Program-made: the position numbers and the translations under genes | Notes under the pieces: model-generated | Database searches by the model: none | What the model saw: only the letters and a program-made list of their open reading frames with translations | What the model was told of the DNA's origin: nothing | Origin: Alkalihalobacillus sp. LMS6 | GTDB taxonomy: Bacteria; Bacillota; Bacilli; Bacillales; Bacillaceae_D | Assembly (NCBI RefSeq): GCF_024362765.1 | Contig: NZ_CP093302.1 | Span: 1,394,001-1,458,000, forward strand | Direction: 5' to 3' | Length of the DNA stretch: 64,000 bases | Shown here: piece by piece, positions 45,351 to 53,904 of the stretch | Layout of the letters: each line of letters starts with the position of its first letter | How positions within the stretch are numbered: position 1 is the stretch's first letter

Positions 45351-47758
45351 ACGTCTTCGCCTCCTTTAAATCGTAATTTCACCATCATAAGAATCGCTAG
45401 GGCTACGATGGCAAGGACGAGTACTTCTAAAATGGTATCAAGTCCACGGAAGTCAACGAGGATAACGTTAACCATGTTTTCTCCGCCTGCTTTATCGTAA
45501 GAATTCTCGATAAAGTATTCAGCTATTGGTGTGAAATTCGCATCGTTTCGTAATGCAAAAGATGCTGTACCAATTAAGAAAACGAGTAAGCCAACCCCAA
45601 CTGAAAGCACCACATGTAATGATTTTCGAACCCTTGAGCCAGTTTCTTGCGTGACTTCTGGTAAATGTCTGAATGCTAGAAGCAATAAAACAACGGTCAC
45701 GGTTTCGATGAGTAGCTGTGTCATAGCCAAATCTTGTGCACTAAATACCGCAAAGAGTAGGGCCATTAAAAAACCAACAACACCAACGGTAATAATTAGT
45801 TTCACTCGTTCTTTTATAAAGAAAAGAGAAAGCGTACTGATAACAAGTAAGAAGATAATTCCGTATACGAATACAGGGGCTTCTTCAGTTGGTGTAAAGG
45901 ATAAGGTGAAACTATCTGACCGAACAAAGCTATAAGTGAGAATGGAGACAATAAACAGGAGCATGTAAGTGAAATAATCTTTTAGCCGTCCTGTCATTTG
46001 CACATTCGTTATCCATTCGGATCCAGTTGAAAGACCGGAAAGTGTTTTGTCATAAACGCTGTTAAACGGATCACGATCCTGTTGCATAACCGAAAGTTTC
46101 TTCCATTTCGGGTAGGTCATATAAAGCGTTGCACCAAACCCAATAACTCCGAGTGACATAAGCAATTCAGTATTCACTCCATGCCATAGACTTAAGTCTA
46201 AAGCTAGCTGATCAGCTGGCAAATGTGGCAAAATGCTGGCAACGGCTGGCTCAATCACTGTAGGAATTAATAAATTTGGAAATAATCCTAGAACGATCAC
46301 AAGGCCACCTAATAGAACAGGGCTAATAAGCATGCCAAGAGGTGCTTCGTGTACGTCTTTTGAAAAGTTTGCTTTCTCAAATTTACCAAAGAACGTTTTA
46401 AAGAATAAAATGGCGCAGTATAAAAATGTAAAGATACTTGCAATCCAAGCAACTACTAAGATGACAAATCCCCACGTTTCAACACCAGAAAAATTCATCG
46501 ACGTTATTTGTAGAAGCTCAGTGAAAAACATCTCTTTACTAATAAAGCCATTAAACGGTGGAATTCCTGCCATTGAGGCTAGCCCCACTAGCGAGATCGT
46601 AAACGTTACAGGCATGATAGTCATTAGACCACCAAGTTTCTCGATGTTTCTCGTACCTGATTCATGGTCAATGATCCCAACAGCCATAAACAAGCTACCT
46701 TTAAAGGTTGCGTGATTAAATAAGTGAAGAACTGCGGTGAAAATTGCAGCAGAGTACACGAGGTTTTCATCAATTGTATCTCCTGTAAAAGATGCGGACC
46801 CAAGTCCTAATAAAATCATGAGAAGTCCTAATTGGCTAATCGTTGAAAACGCAAGAATGCCTTTTAAATCTTTTTGTCGAACCGCGGAGATCGAACCCCA
46901 GGTTAACGTCACCAGTCCAGTTATGACAATTATCCAAAACCACTCAGGTGCACCTGCAAATATAGGTGTCATCCGTGCAACTAAGTAAATTCCTGCTTTA
47001 ACCATTGTGGCAGAGTGGAGATATGCACTAACAGGAGTAGGGGCTTCCATTGCATCTGGTAACCAAAAGTGAAATGGGAATTGTGCTGATTTTGTGAATG
47101 CACCTAGTAAGACTAAGATCATAGCGGGGATGAAGTATGGACTTGCCATAATAATATCGCGTTGATCAATTAATGCTTGAATACTAAATGTACCTGTCTC
47201 CATATAAAGAAGAATAAAGCCGGCCATCATCGCAAAGCCACCAAATACGGTAATCAGCATAGACTTTCTAGCACCAAAAATCGAACCTTTGTTTGTAAAC
47301 CAATAACTAATTAGTAACGCTGAAGAAAGACTCGTAATTTCCCAAAAAATATAAAGCACCATTAGATTGTCCGATAAGACAATACCAAGCATGGCCCCCA
47401 TAAACATGAGAAGATACACGTAAAAATTAGCAAGCTGTTCTTTTGTTTTATCAAGGTAGAAAATGGAATAAAGGACAACCAAAACACCAATACCTGTTAT
47501 TAACAAGGCAAACAGCAGGCCCAGCCCATCAAGATATGCATCGAAGTTAATGTCTAAAGATGGAACCCAAGCCATTTCCTCTAAGACTGACCCACCGTTA
47601 GCCGTGTCTTGAAGTCTTGACACAAAGTACGCAAACAAAGCTGCTGGAATAAGCATCGTAATCCAACCGGTATGTAGACGTTTGGTAAGTGGATAAATCA
47701 ATGGGATGACAATTGCTGCAATAAATGGCAGCAGGATAGCAAGATGTAGGCTTGACAT
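45347..47758 (-). CDS. mrpA: Na+/H+ antiporter subunit MrpA
   Basis: 803-residue largest subunit. The NuoL-like N-terminal part contains LMVLYIFWEITSLSSALLIS near 127, KSAQFPFHFWLPDAMEAPTP near 220 and HATFKGSLFMAVGIIDHESG near 340; the C-terminal part contains the MbhD/MbhE-like regions. Mrp complexes exchange cytoplasmic Na+ for H+ and underlie alkali and Na+ resistance in alkaliphilic bacilli. AAAGGAGGT ribosome site. A minus-strand TATAAT (complement of 47805-47810) is a likely promoter -10. Heads the full mrpABCDEFG operon. Confidence 0.97.
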   Translation of the reverse strand: MSSLHLAILLPFIAAIVIPLIYPLTKRLHTGWITMLIPAALFAYFVSRLQDTANGGSVLEEMAWVPSLDINFDAYLDGLGLLFALLITGIGVLVVLYSIFYLDKTKEQLANFYVYLLMFMGAMLGIVLSDNLMVLYIFWEITSLSSALLISYWFTNKGSIFGARKSMLITVFGGFAMMAGFILLYMETGTFSIQALIDQRDIIMASPYFIPAMILVLLGAFTKSAQFPFHFWLPDAMEAPTPVSAYLHSATMVKAGIYLVARMTPIFAGAPEWFWIIVITGLVTLTWGSISAVRQKDLKGILAFSTISQLGLLMILLGLGSASFTGDTIDENLVYSAAIFTAVLHLFNHATFKGSLFMAVGIIDHESGTRNIEKLGGLMTIMPVTFTISLVGLASMAGIPPFNGFISKEMFFTELLQITSMNFSGVETWGFVILVVAWIASIFTFLYCAILFFKTFFGKFEKANFSKDVHEAPLGMLISPVLLGGLVIVLGLFPNLLIPTVIEPAVASILPHLPADQLALDLSLWHGVNTELLMSLGVIGFGATLYMTYPKWKKLSVMQQDRDPFNSVYDKTLSGLSTGSEWITNVQMTGRLKDYFTYMLLFIVSILTYSFVRSDSFTLSFTPTEEAPVFVYGIIFLLVISTLSLFFIKERVKLIITVGVVGFLMALLFAVFSAQDLAMTQLLIETVTVVLLLLAFRHLPEVTQETGSRVRKSLHVVLSVGVGLLVFLIGTASFALRNDANFTPIAEYFIENSYDKAGGENMVNVILVDFRGLDTILEVLVLAIVALAILMMVKLRFKGGEDV

Positions 47759-47925
47759 GTTTAACCTCCTTTAAGTAATGAGCAAAATTACATGAATCTC
47801 AGCCATTATAGCGTAAAAAATTTAAACTTGCACATTTTTATCCTTGACTTTTTTGTGATCAACCATTCCATTTAAATAGGATGAAACTCAACAAAAACAA
47901 GAAAAAATGTATAAGATCTTAATAA

Positions 47926-47956
47926 AAACGCCACCTTTATAAAAAAGGAGGCGTTT
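47926..47956. terminator. Hairpin between mrpA and a small ORF
   Basis: AAAACGCC.CCTTT / AAAGG.GGCGTTTT with one A-A mismatch and T-rich flanks on both strands. On the - strand it can end the sda transcript. On the + strand the 3' arm contains AGGAGG (47946-47951). Confidence 0.65.
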
Positions 47957-47984
47957 TATTATTCGCACACGGACGAAAGTATAT

Positions 47985-48179
47985 GTGTCATCGGCAATAT
48001 TCCTCTGTATGTTCAGCGCAAGTTGGTATGTTTGCGATACAAATGATCTATACTCGAAGACAGTTACAGATCGTGAAGGAATTCAATCATTACAGCAAGA
48101 TGATGAGTTGTTTGCACCGCGACAATACATTAAATTAATCCCTAAAAAAGAACGGTTAGAAGGAGAGGAGGCAAGGTAG
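47985..48179 (+). CDS. Small putative membrane protein, start uncertain
   Basis: Open frame of up to 74 codons. Reading from AUU codons at 47958/47961, a basic stretch (RTRTKVYV) precedes a hydrophobic segment (SSAIFLCMFSASWYVC) and a ~45-residue polar tail ending IPKKERLEGEEAR, the layout of a single-pass membrane peptide. GTG 47985 is the first normal start codon but has only a weak ribosome site. AGGAGG lies 6 and 9 bases before the two AUU codons, inside a hairpin. No family recognised; could be non-coding. Confidence 0.35.
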   Translation: MSSAIFLCMFSASWYVCDTNDLYSKTVTDREGIQSLQQDDELFAPRQYIKLIPKKERLEGEEAR

Positions 48180-48240
48180 ATGCTTCCTCTTTATTTTGGT
48201 TTTGTATGTGAAGTAGGTCGTAGGTAGAAATGACAGACAG

Positions 48241-48381
48241 TTAAGATGTTAACTTGACTCGATCGTGCAATGAACGCTTGTACAACTCTTTATAAATCAA
48301 GTCAATAAAATCTTGATTTAATTTCAGTTCCAATGCTTTTCGATAGGTTTCAATCAGCAATTCGTCTGACAAGTTTTCCAT
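48241..48381 (-). CDS. sda: Checkpoint inhibitor Sda
   Basis: 46-residue helical hairpin that inhibits sporulation kinase KinA while DNA replication is ongoing. [20 protein letters not shown] and [16 protein letters not shown] are clear Sda features. The ORF is open 35 codons upstream, but homology fixes the start at 48381. The strong AGGAGGTGA ribosome site is 25 bases away, with a hairpin between it and the ATG. DnaA boxes lie about 115-215 bases upstream, consistent with DnaA control known in B. subtilis. Confidence 0.93.
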   Translation of the reverse strand: MENLSDELLIETYRKALELKLNQDFIDLIYKELYKRSLHDRVKLTS

Positions 48382-48415
48382 TTTCAGTCCCTGCTCCCAA
48401 GCAGGTTCACCTCCT
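48382..48415 (-). promoter_or_regulatory. Unusual sda ribosome site with hairpin spacer
   Basis: On the - strand, AGGAGGTGA (48407-48415) is followed by a perfect hairpin CCTGCT-TGGG-AGCAGG (48390-48405), then GACTGAAA and the ATG. Folding the hairpin shortens the effective spacing to about nine bases. Confidence 0.6.
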
Positions 48416-48495
48416 GTGCATACATACATACGACCATAAATTTGTTTGATTTCTTGTATCCTACCATGATCAATCGTGCAGAACAACCGTTCGTT

Positions 48496-48504
48496 TTATC
48501 CACA
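48496..48504 (+). promoter_or_regulatory. DnaA box
   Basis: Perfect TTATCCACA upstream of sda. Two weaker inverted variants lie just downstream around GTGGGTTAA and GTGGGCAA. Confidence 0.75.
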
Positions 48505-48586
48505 ATCGGACGTGAATAACTTGTGGGTTAATTGTGGGCAATGTTTGAATAATCTTAATGTACTAATGTTTATAACGTGTATAACG

Positions 48587-48595
48587 TTATCCACA
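48587..48595 (+). promoter_or_regulatory. DnaA box
   Basis: Second perfect TTATCCACA in the sda-yqeG intergenic region. Confidence 0.75.
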
Positions 48596-48748
48596 GGTTG
48601 AGTAATTGTATATTTTTGTCGAAAGATTTTATCGATTTTTCTCCATTCCACGTTAGAAGCAATGTTTTATTTGAAATAAACGTGTGTAGCAGGTATAGTT
48701 GATGTTTGACTAATAGTTTTTTGATTGAAAGAGAAAAGAGGTGTGCGT

Positions 48749-49279
48749 GTGCTTAATCGCCTAACGCCAGATCAATACGTGAAAAGTATTTATGAAATAG
48801 ATTTCTCACTTTTAAAAGATAAAGGAATAAAAGCCGTCATTACAGACTTAGATAATACGTTAGTAGAATGGAACCGCGCTGAAGCGACACCTGAAGTACA
48901 AGAGTGGTTTAAACGGTTAGATGAATTCGGGTTGAAGGTGACCATTGTCTCTAATAATAATGAGAGAAGAGTTCGGGCGTTTTGTGATCCTGAAAAACGT
49001 GTGTTTATTCATAGTGCGAAAAAGCCTAGACGAAAAGCTTTTAGACAGGCTTGTGAGCGAATGGAAGTGAAAACGGAAGAAACTGTTGTGATAGGCGATC
49101 AAATTTTCACAGATGTTCTTGGTGGAAATCGTGCTGGTATTCATACAATTCTAGTAGTACCTGTCACACAGACAGACGATTGGATGACAAAAGCAAATCG
49201 AAAAATGGAACGCTATGTCCTAAGAAATATGAAAAAAAGAGGGCTTATTGAGTGGGAGGATAACAAAAGCAATGAGTAA
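48749..49279 (+). CDS. yqeG: HAD-superfamily phosphatase YqeG
   Basis: 176 residues, HAD IIIA family. Motif I ITDLDNTLVEW near 32 with the nucleophile Asp, motif II VSNNNERR near 69, and motif IV VIGDQIFTDVLGGNRAG near 117. Substrate unknown. GTG 48749 (MLNRLTPDQYVKSIYEI) is preferred over GTG 48743 by homology and by spacing from AGAGGTG. First gene of the yqeG-yqeH-aroE-yhbY-nadD-yqeK-rsfS operon. Confidence 0.93.
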   Translation: MLNRLTPDQYVKSIYEIDFSLLKDKGIKAVITDLDNTLVEWNRAEATPEVQEWFKRLDEFGLKVTIVSNNNERRVRAFCDPEKRVFIHSAKKPRRKAFRQACERMEVKTEETVVIGDQIFTDVLGGNRAGIHTILVVPVTQTDDWMTKANRKMERYVLRNMKKRGLIEWEDNKSNE

Positions 49280-50390
49280 TTACGAAGAAGAATTTTTTTG
49301 TTCTGGGTGTGGTGTGAAAATCCAAACAACCGAACCGAAAAAGGCTGGCTACGCGCCTGCTTCTGCATTATCAAGGGAACAGGTTGTATGCAAAAGATGC
49401 TTTCGACTCACTCACTACAATGAAATACAGCCAAGCGGTATTTCCGATCAAGAGTTTTTAGACTTGCTTCATACCCTTAGTAACAAAGATGCGTTGATTG
49501 TGAAAATTGTCGATGTTGTTGATTTATATGGTAGTTGGCTCTCAAGTATAAACCGCTTAATAGGCAAAAATAAACTTCTTCTTGTCGCCAATAAAATTGA
49601 TTTAATGCCTAAGTCAATGAATCGAAAAAAATTGCATCACTGGTTGAAAAAAGAAGCAAGTGATCAAAGCTTAAAACCTGTGGAAACCATGATTATTAGT
49701 ACAGTGACAGGGGAAGGCATTGATGAAACGATTTCTGTTATCGATGAAGTAAGAAACGGCAAAGATGTTTATGTTGTAGGAAGTGCAAATGTCGGAAAGT
49801 CCTCTTTCATTAATCAACTATTAAAGCGACATGGGCATGAAAGTGATCCATTTATTACAACCTCTCACTTCCCGGGTACAACACTCAATATGATTCAAAT
49901 TCCATTTGATGAACAAAAAGCTTTATACGATACGCCTGGGATTATTAACCGACACCAGTTGTCTCATTATTTAAGTTCAAAAAGTTTAAAACAAATTACG
50001 CCGACTAAAGAAATTAAACCGATGGTGTTTCAGTTAAATCCAGGACAAACCTTATTTATTGGGGCTTTGGCGCGATTAGATTTTATTAAGGGTGAGCGCA
50101 CATCATTTGTCGTTTATGTGTCAAATCAATTATCGATCCACCGCACAAAGTTGGAAAAGGCGGACCAGCTATACGATACACATGTTGGCGATTTATTACA
50201 GCCGCCTACTAGTGAAGATGATGAAGCGGTATTTAATTTAAAGAGCCAAACGTTTAAATTACATGAAGAAGAAACGGATATTGTTTTTTCTGGTCTAGGC
50301 TGGATAACAGTAAAAGGGGCAGGCGTTACCGTTAATGCACATGCCCCACAAGAAGTAGCGATTTCAAAGCGCACATCCATTTTGTCGTAA
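49272..50390 (+). CDS. yqeH: Ribosome biogenesis GTPase YqeH
   Basis: Circularly permuted GTPase for 30S assembly and replication-linked functions. 372 residues: zinc finger CSGCG...CKRC at ~11-47, then permuted G motifs, with NKID (ANKIDLM near 108) ahead of the P-loop GSANVGKSSFINQL near 171 and DTPG near 218. ATG 49272 overlaps yqeG by eight bases; GGGAGGATAA is the ribosome site. Confidence 0.96.
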   Translation: MSNYEEEFFCSGCGVKIQTTEPKKAGYAPASALSREQVVCKRCFRLTHYNEIQPSGISDQEFLDLLHTLSNKDALIVKIVDVVDLYGSWLSSINRLIGKNKLLLVANKIDLMPKSMNRKKLHHWLKKEASDQSLKPVETMIISTVTGEGIDETISVIDEVRNGKDVYVVGSANVGKSSFINQLLKRHGHESDPFITTSHFPGTTLNMIQIPFDEQKALYDTPGIINRHQLSHYLSSKSLKQITPTKEIKPMVFQLNPGQTLFIGALARLDFIKGERTSFVVYVSNQLSIHRTKLEKADQLYDTHVGDLLQPPTSEDDEAVFNLKSQTFKLHEEETDIVFSGLGWITVKGAGVTVNAHAPQEVAISKRTSILS

Positions 50391-50412
50391 AAACGTTTAG
50401 GAGGGTTGTGAA

Positions 50413-51237
50413 GTGAAGAAGTTTGCTTTAATAGGGAAACCACTTGGTCATAGCAAAAGCGCAAGTATTCATCAAGCTGCATATGAACAGATGGATATAC
50501 AAGCAAGTTATCAGTCATTGGAAACAGCCGAGGATCAAGTGAAAGAAATCATTGATCGTATTCGAGCTGATGAAATTTCTGGTCTTAACGTAACGATTCC
50601 TCATAAGGTTGCGGTCATGGCGTTTTTAGATGAAATTGATGAAGACGCCGAAGCGATTGGAGCCGTCAATACCATCAAGAAAGTCGGCGACCGTGTAATT
50701 GGGTATAATACAGATGCAGAGGGCTTTAAAGAATCGTTACTTGATAAATTAAAGACGACTTCTGTTAAGCAAAAGAAAATACTGGTGATTGGAGCAGGTG
50801 GGGCTGCGCGAGCAATTGTGCATGTTCTTGCAAAAGGCGGTGCGCTCCTTTCACTGACCAACCGTACCCATCAGAAAGCAGAAACGTTAGCTGCGATGTC
50901 CCCTTTTGACGTCAATGTAATAACGAAAGCTGATGCGGAGAAGATGTTGGAACAATTCGATATCGTAATTAATACAACATCTGTCGGGATGTCTTTAGCA
51001 AAACAAGAATTGCCGCTTCAGCTGACTTTCTTACACCGTGAGACTTTAGTCTGTGACCTCATTTATAACCCATTAGAAACGGTGTTGTTAAAAGAAGCGA
51101 GGCTGAAGGGCAATAAAACGTTGAATGGTGTCGGGATGCTCGTTAACCAAGCTGCGTTAGCAATCGAGCTATGGACAGGAGAAAAGCCAAATCGAGCCAT
51201 TATGGAAAAAACATTACTAATCGAAGCAAAGGGATAA
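50413..51237 (+). CDS. aroE: Shikimate dehydrogenase
   Basis: NADPH-dependent step of the shikimate pathway. 274 residues: shikimate-binding LIGKPLGHSKSASIHQ at 5-20, catalytic-lysine segment GLNVTIPHKVAVM near 57, nucleotide-binding GAGGAARAIV near 127 and the C-terminal NGVGMLVNQAALAIELWTG. GTG start with AGGAGG upstream. Confidence 0.96.
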   Translation: MKKFALIGKPLGHSKSASIHQAAYEQMDIQASYQSLETAEDQVKEIIDRIRADEISGLNVTIPHKVAVMAFLDEIDEDAEAIGAVNTIKKVGDRVIGYNTDAEGFKESLLDKLKTTSVKQKKILVIGAGGAARAIVHVLAKGGALLSLTNRTHQKAETLAAMSPFDVNVITKADAEKMLEQFDIVINTTSVGMSLAKQELPLQLTFLHRETLVCDLIYNPLETVLLKEARLKGNKTLNGVGMLVNQAALAIELWTGEKPNRAIMEKTLLIEAKG

Positions 51238-51249
51238 CGGAGGAACAAC

Positions 51250-51543
51250 ATGTTAACAAATAAACAAAAGCGTTTTTTACGAGGGAAGTCACACGTCATT
51301 CAGCCAATCTTTCAAGTTGGCAAAGCTGGTGTGAATGAGAATATGATTACACAAATCAACGAGGCCCTTGAGGTAAGAGAACTAATAAAAGTTTCCATTT
51401 TACAAAACAACTTGGAAGACAACGATTCAGTTGCAACTGAAATCGTTAAAGGAACAGGTGCAGATGTGGTGCAATTAATCGGAAGCACAATTATTCTTTA
51501 TAAAAAATCGGTAAACAACCCTACCTTACAATTGCCGAATTAG
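51250..51543 (+). CDS. yhbY: RNA-binding CRM-domain protein YhbY (YqeI)
   Basis: 97 residues: LTNKQKRFLRGKSHVIQPIF, QVGKAGVNENMITQINEALE and VVQLIGSTIILYKKS cover the whole CRM/YhbY fold that associates with pre-50S particles. In the conserved aroE-yhbY-nadD order. Confidence 0.94.
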   Translation: MLTNKQKRFLRGKSHVIQPIFQVGKAGVNENMITQINEALEVRELIKVSILQNNLEDNDSVATEIVKGTGADVVQLIGSTIILYKKSVNNPTLQLPN

Positions 51544-51557
51544 TCAGGAGGAAGACA

Positions 51558-52133
51558 ATGCGACGAATCGGCTTGTTCGGTGGCACATTTGATCCACCGC
51601 ATCACGGACATTTACTCATTGCCCAAGAAGCCCAGCTTGCATTACAACTTGATGAAGTTTGGTTTATTCCAGTGTCAGATCCTCCGCATAAAGTGCGTAA
51701 CGAGTTAACATCAGGTGCGGATCGTCTAGCATTAACACAAGCCGCAGTGGCTTTGCAGCCAACGTTTAAAGTACTGGATCTCGAAATTGAACGAAAAGGC
51801 AAGTCTTACACGTTTGATACAGTAGAACAGTTGACAAATCAATTTCCAGAAGACCATTTCTACTTTCTCATTGGCGCAGATATGGTCGAGCAATTAGAGA
51901 AATGGTACAAAATTGATCAGCTGAAAAAGGTGGTGACATTTGCGGCGTTCGATCGCCCAGGTTCGCACATTTCTGCTCATAAAGACGTCGAACATATACC
52001 GTTTTTAGAAGTAGAGATTTCATCATCGCTCATCCGCAAACGAGTACAGGAAGGCAAACCGATTCGTTATTTTGTACCAGAATCAGTGCGGGAACTCATA
52101 AAGGAGCGTTCTTTATATGGCCATCACAGCTAA
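51558..52133 (+). CDS. nadD: Nicotinate-nucleotide adenylyltransferase
   Basis: NAD biosynthesis. 191 residues: nucleotidyltransferase motif LFGGTFDPPHHGHLLIAQEA at 5-24, VWFIPVSDPPHK near 38, FLIGADMVEQLEKWY near 105, and C-terminal ISSSLIRKRVQEG. Overlaps yqeK by 17 bases. Confidence 0.97.
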   Translation: MRRIGLFGGTFDPPHHGHLLIAQEAQLALQLDEVWFIPVSDPPHKVRNELTSGADRLALTQAAVALQPTFKVLDLEIERKGKSYTFDTVEQLTNQFPEDHFYFLIGADMVEQLEKWYKIDQLKKVVTFAAFDRPGSHISAHKDVEHIPFLEVEISSSLIRKRVQEGKPIRYFVPESVRELIKERSLYGHHS

Positions 52134-52725
52134 AGGGGCGTGGGAAATTGTTCGCCACCACCTCACTGAAAAGCGATATCAGCATACAATCGGGGTGACC
52201 GAGACTGCGGTTCGATTGGCAAAGCAGTATCATGTAGATGAGGAGAAAGCGGAATTAGCAGCGATCGTTCATGATATTTGCAAGTACCACGACACAGATG
52301 AGATGGCGAATCATTTAGCTGCTAAAAACGAGACGCATTGGGCAGCATTCGGTCGAGAGTTGCTCCATGCTCCTTATGGAGCGCTGTATAGCAAAAACGA
52401 GCTACACATTGAAGATAGCGACATTTTGCAAGCCGTTCGCTCCCATACAACGGGTCGCGCTAACATGTCTAGGTTAGAGCAAGTGTTGTTTGTAGCAGAC
52501 TATATTGAACCAAATCGTTCATTTCCAGGTGTTGAAAAAGCAAGGGAACTAGCAGACATTCATTTAGATCGAGCCTGTTTGTTTAGTTTAAATAATACGA
52601 TGAAGTACCTACTATCAAAAGAGTTACCGATTCATCCGTACACAATCGAAGCATACAATTATTATACGTTGAAAGGGGAACAAGAGATTGAATCCATTTT
52701 TAAAATTAGCCGTTCATACGATTGA
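52117..52725 (+). CDS. yqeK: HD-domain phosphohydrolase YqeK
   Basis: 202-residue HD hydrolase; family members cleave Ap4A symmetrically. TIGVTETAVRLAKQY near 24, HDICKYHD near 51 (HD metal site), LLHAPYGALYSKNEL near 79, VRSHTTGRANMS near 107 and FVADYIEPNRSFPGV near 124. Starts inside nadD with AAAGGAGCG upstream and overlaps rsfS by 38 bases. Confidence 0.95.
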   Translation: MAITAKGAWEIVRHHLTEKRYQHTIGVTETAVRLAKQYHVDEEKAELAAIVHDICKYHDTDEMANHLAAKNETHWAAFGRELLHAPYGALYSKNELHIEDSDILQAVRSHTTGRANMSRLEQVLFVADYIEPNRSFPGVEKARELADIHLDRACLFSLNNTMKYLLSKELPIHPYTIEAYNYYTLKGEQEIESIFKISRSYD

Positions 52726-53038
52726 CGATAAGCGAGGTCATAATATTACCGCCTTGGATATGAAAGGGATTTCGCCAATTGCTGATTACTTTGTTATTTG
52801 TCATGGTAATTCTGAAAAACAAGTCCAATCCATTGCTCATGAGCTTAAAAAAGTTTTTCAAGAACAAGGACAAGATATTAAAAGACTTGAAGGATATGAT
52901 AAAGCACGCTGGGTGTTGCTCGATATTGGCGACGTCGTCGTTCATATTTTTCACAAAGAAGAGCGCGTTTATTACAATTTAGAAAAGCTATGGGGAGACG
53001 CGCCTACCGTCCCTCTGCAAGAGGTTATTAGCCAATGA
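52688..53038 (+). CDS. rsfS: Ribosomal silencing factor RsfS
   Basis: 116 residues; binds uL14 and blocks subunit joining in starvation. KRGHNITALDMKGISPIADY and FVICHGNSEKQVQSIAHELK, then WVLLDIGDVVVHIFH near 77. Starts at TTG 52688 inside yqeK, with AAAGGGGAA eight bases upstream. Its stop overlaps the next gene (ATGA). Confidence 0.95.
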   Translation: MNPFLKLAVHTIDDKRGHNITALDMKGISPIADYFVICHGNSEKQVQSIAHELKKVFQEQGQDIKRLEGYDKARWVLLDIGDVVVHIFHKEERVYYNLEKLWGDAPTVPLQEVISQ

Positions 53039-53889
53039 TGAAACCAGGAGAACTAGCTACTCTTACCGTGATAAGAGAAGCTTCTTTTGGCTTTTTTCTC
53101 ACGGATGGTCATGAAGATGTGTTGCTTCACAAAAACGATCTAACAGAGCCGGTTTCGATTGATGATCGCGTAGATGTGTTTCTTTATCACGATCATCAAA
53201 ACCGCTTAAGTGCTACAATGAAACAGCCTATCATTAAAAACGATGAAATTGGCTGGCTTGAAGTTGTGCAAGTTCGTCCGACTCATGGGGTGTTTGTATA
53301 CAACGGGATTTCTCGTGATTTATTTATATCGATGGATGAACTGCCTCAAGATCGCATGGAGTGGCCGCAAAAAGGGGATCACTTATGTTGTTCGTTAACG
53401 TGGGATAAAAAAGGGCGACTCATGGGTCGGCTCGTAAAGGGTGGACCCATTACGGATGCAGCGATTAAAGCAGATCAAGATTGGCTTAATCGTGACGTGA
53501 CAGGTATCATCTATCACTTTTTAGATGAAGGGGCTGCAATACGAATCAAAGATGGTCCGATTGCCTTTTTGCATCAAGATGAAGCAGATGGGGTACCGAG
53601 GCTCGGGCAAACCATTACAGCAAGGGTTCAATTTGTACGTGAAGATGGTCGCGTGAATGTATCTCAGCGGTTAAAACGGACAGATCAGCAAGATATCGAT
53701 GCTAAAAAAGTGTTAACTTATTTGGGGGCGCGTCAAAATCACGCGATGCCGTTAACAGACAAATCGACACCTGAAGATATTGAGCGTGCACTAGGTATGA
53801 GTAAAGCAGCCTTTAAGCGGGCTTTAGGGAAGTTATTAAAGCAAAAGCTGATCGTTCAACAAGATGGTTTTACACACAAGGTAAAGTGA
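53035..53889 (+). CDS. cvfB: CvfB/YitL-like S1-domain RNA-binding protein
   Basis: 284 residues with serial S1-like barrels (GELATLTVIREASFGFFLTD, EVVQVRPTHGVFVYNGISRD, ARVQFVREDGRVNVSQRL) and a C-terminal winged helix (LGMSKAAFKRALGKLLKQKL), the architecture of CvfB, an RNA-binding virulence regulator in Staphylococcus. In B. subtilis its homologue yitL is elsewhere; here it is translationally coupled between rsfS and yqeM. Confidence 0.9.
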   Translation: MMKPGELATLTVIREASFGFFLTDGHEDVLLHKNDLTEPVSIDDRVDVFLYHDHQNRLSATMKQPIIKNDEIGWLEVVQVRPTHGVFVYNGISRDLFISMDELPQDRMEWPQKGDHLCCSLTWDKKGRLMGRLVKGGPITDAAIKADQDWLNRDVTGIIYHFLDEGAAIRIKDGPIAFLHQDEADGVPRLGQTITARVQFVREDGRVNVSQRLKRTDQQDIDAKKVLTYLGARQNHAMPLTDKSTPEDIERALGMSKAAFKRALGKLLKQKLIVQQDGFTHKVK

Positions 53890-53904
53890 TCGGAGTTAAA
53901 TGAG

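Noticed and set aside
45531-45935. 134-residue plus-strand ORF inside mrpA
   Set aside because: Same reason: serine/threonine/lysine-rich composition typical of antisense to hydrophobic codons.
46233-46715. 160-residue plus-strand ORF inside mrpA
   Set aside because: Antisense shadow of a membrane-protein gene; no ribosome site or recognisable domain.
48382-48486. Sda extended to 81 residues
   Set aside because: The extra N terminus is unlike Sda and would place the strong ribosome site inside the coding region.
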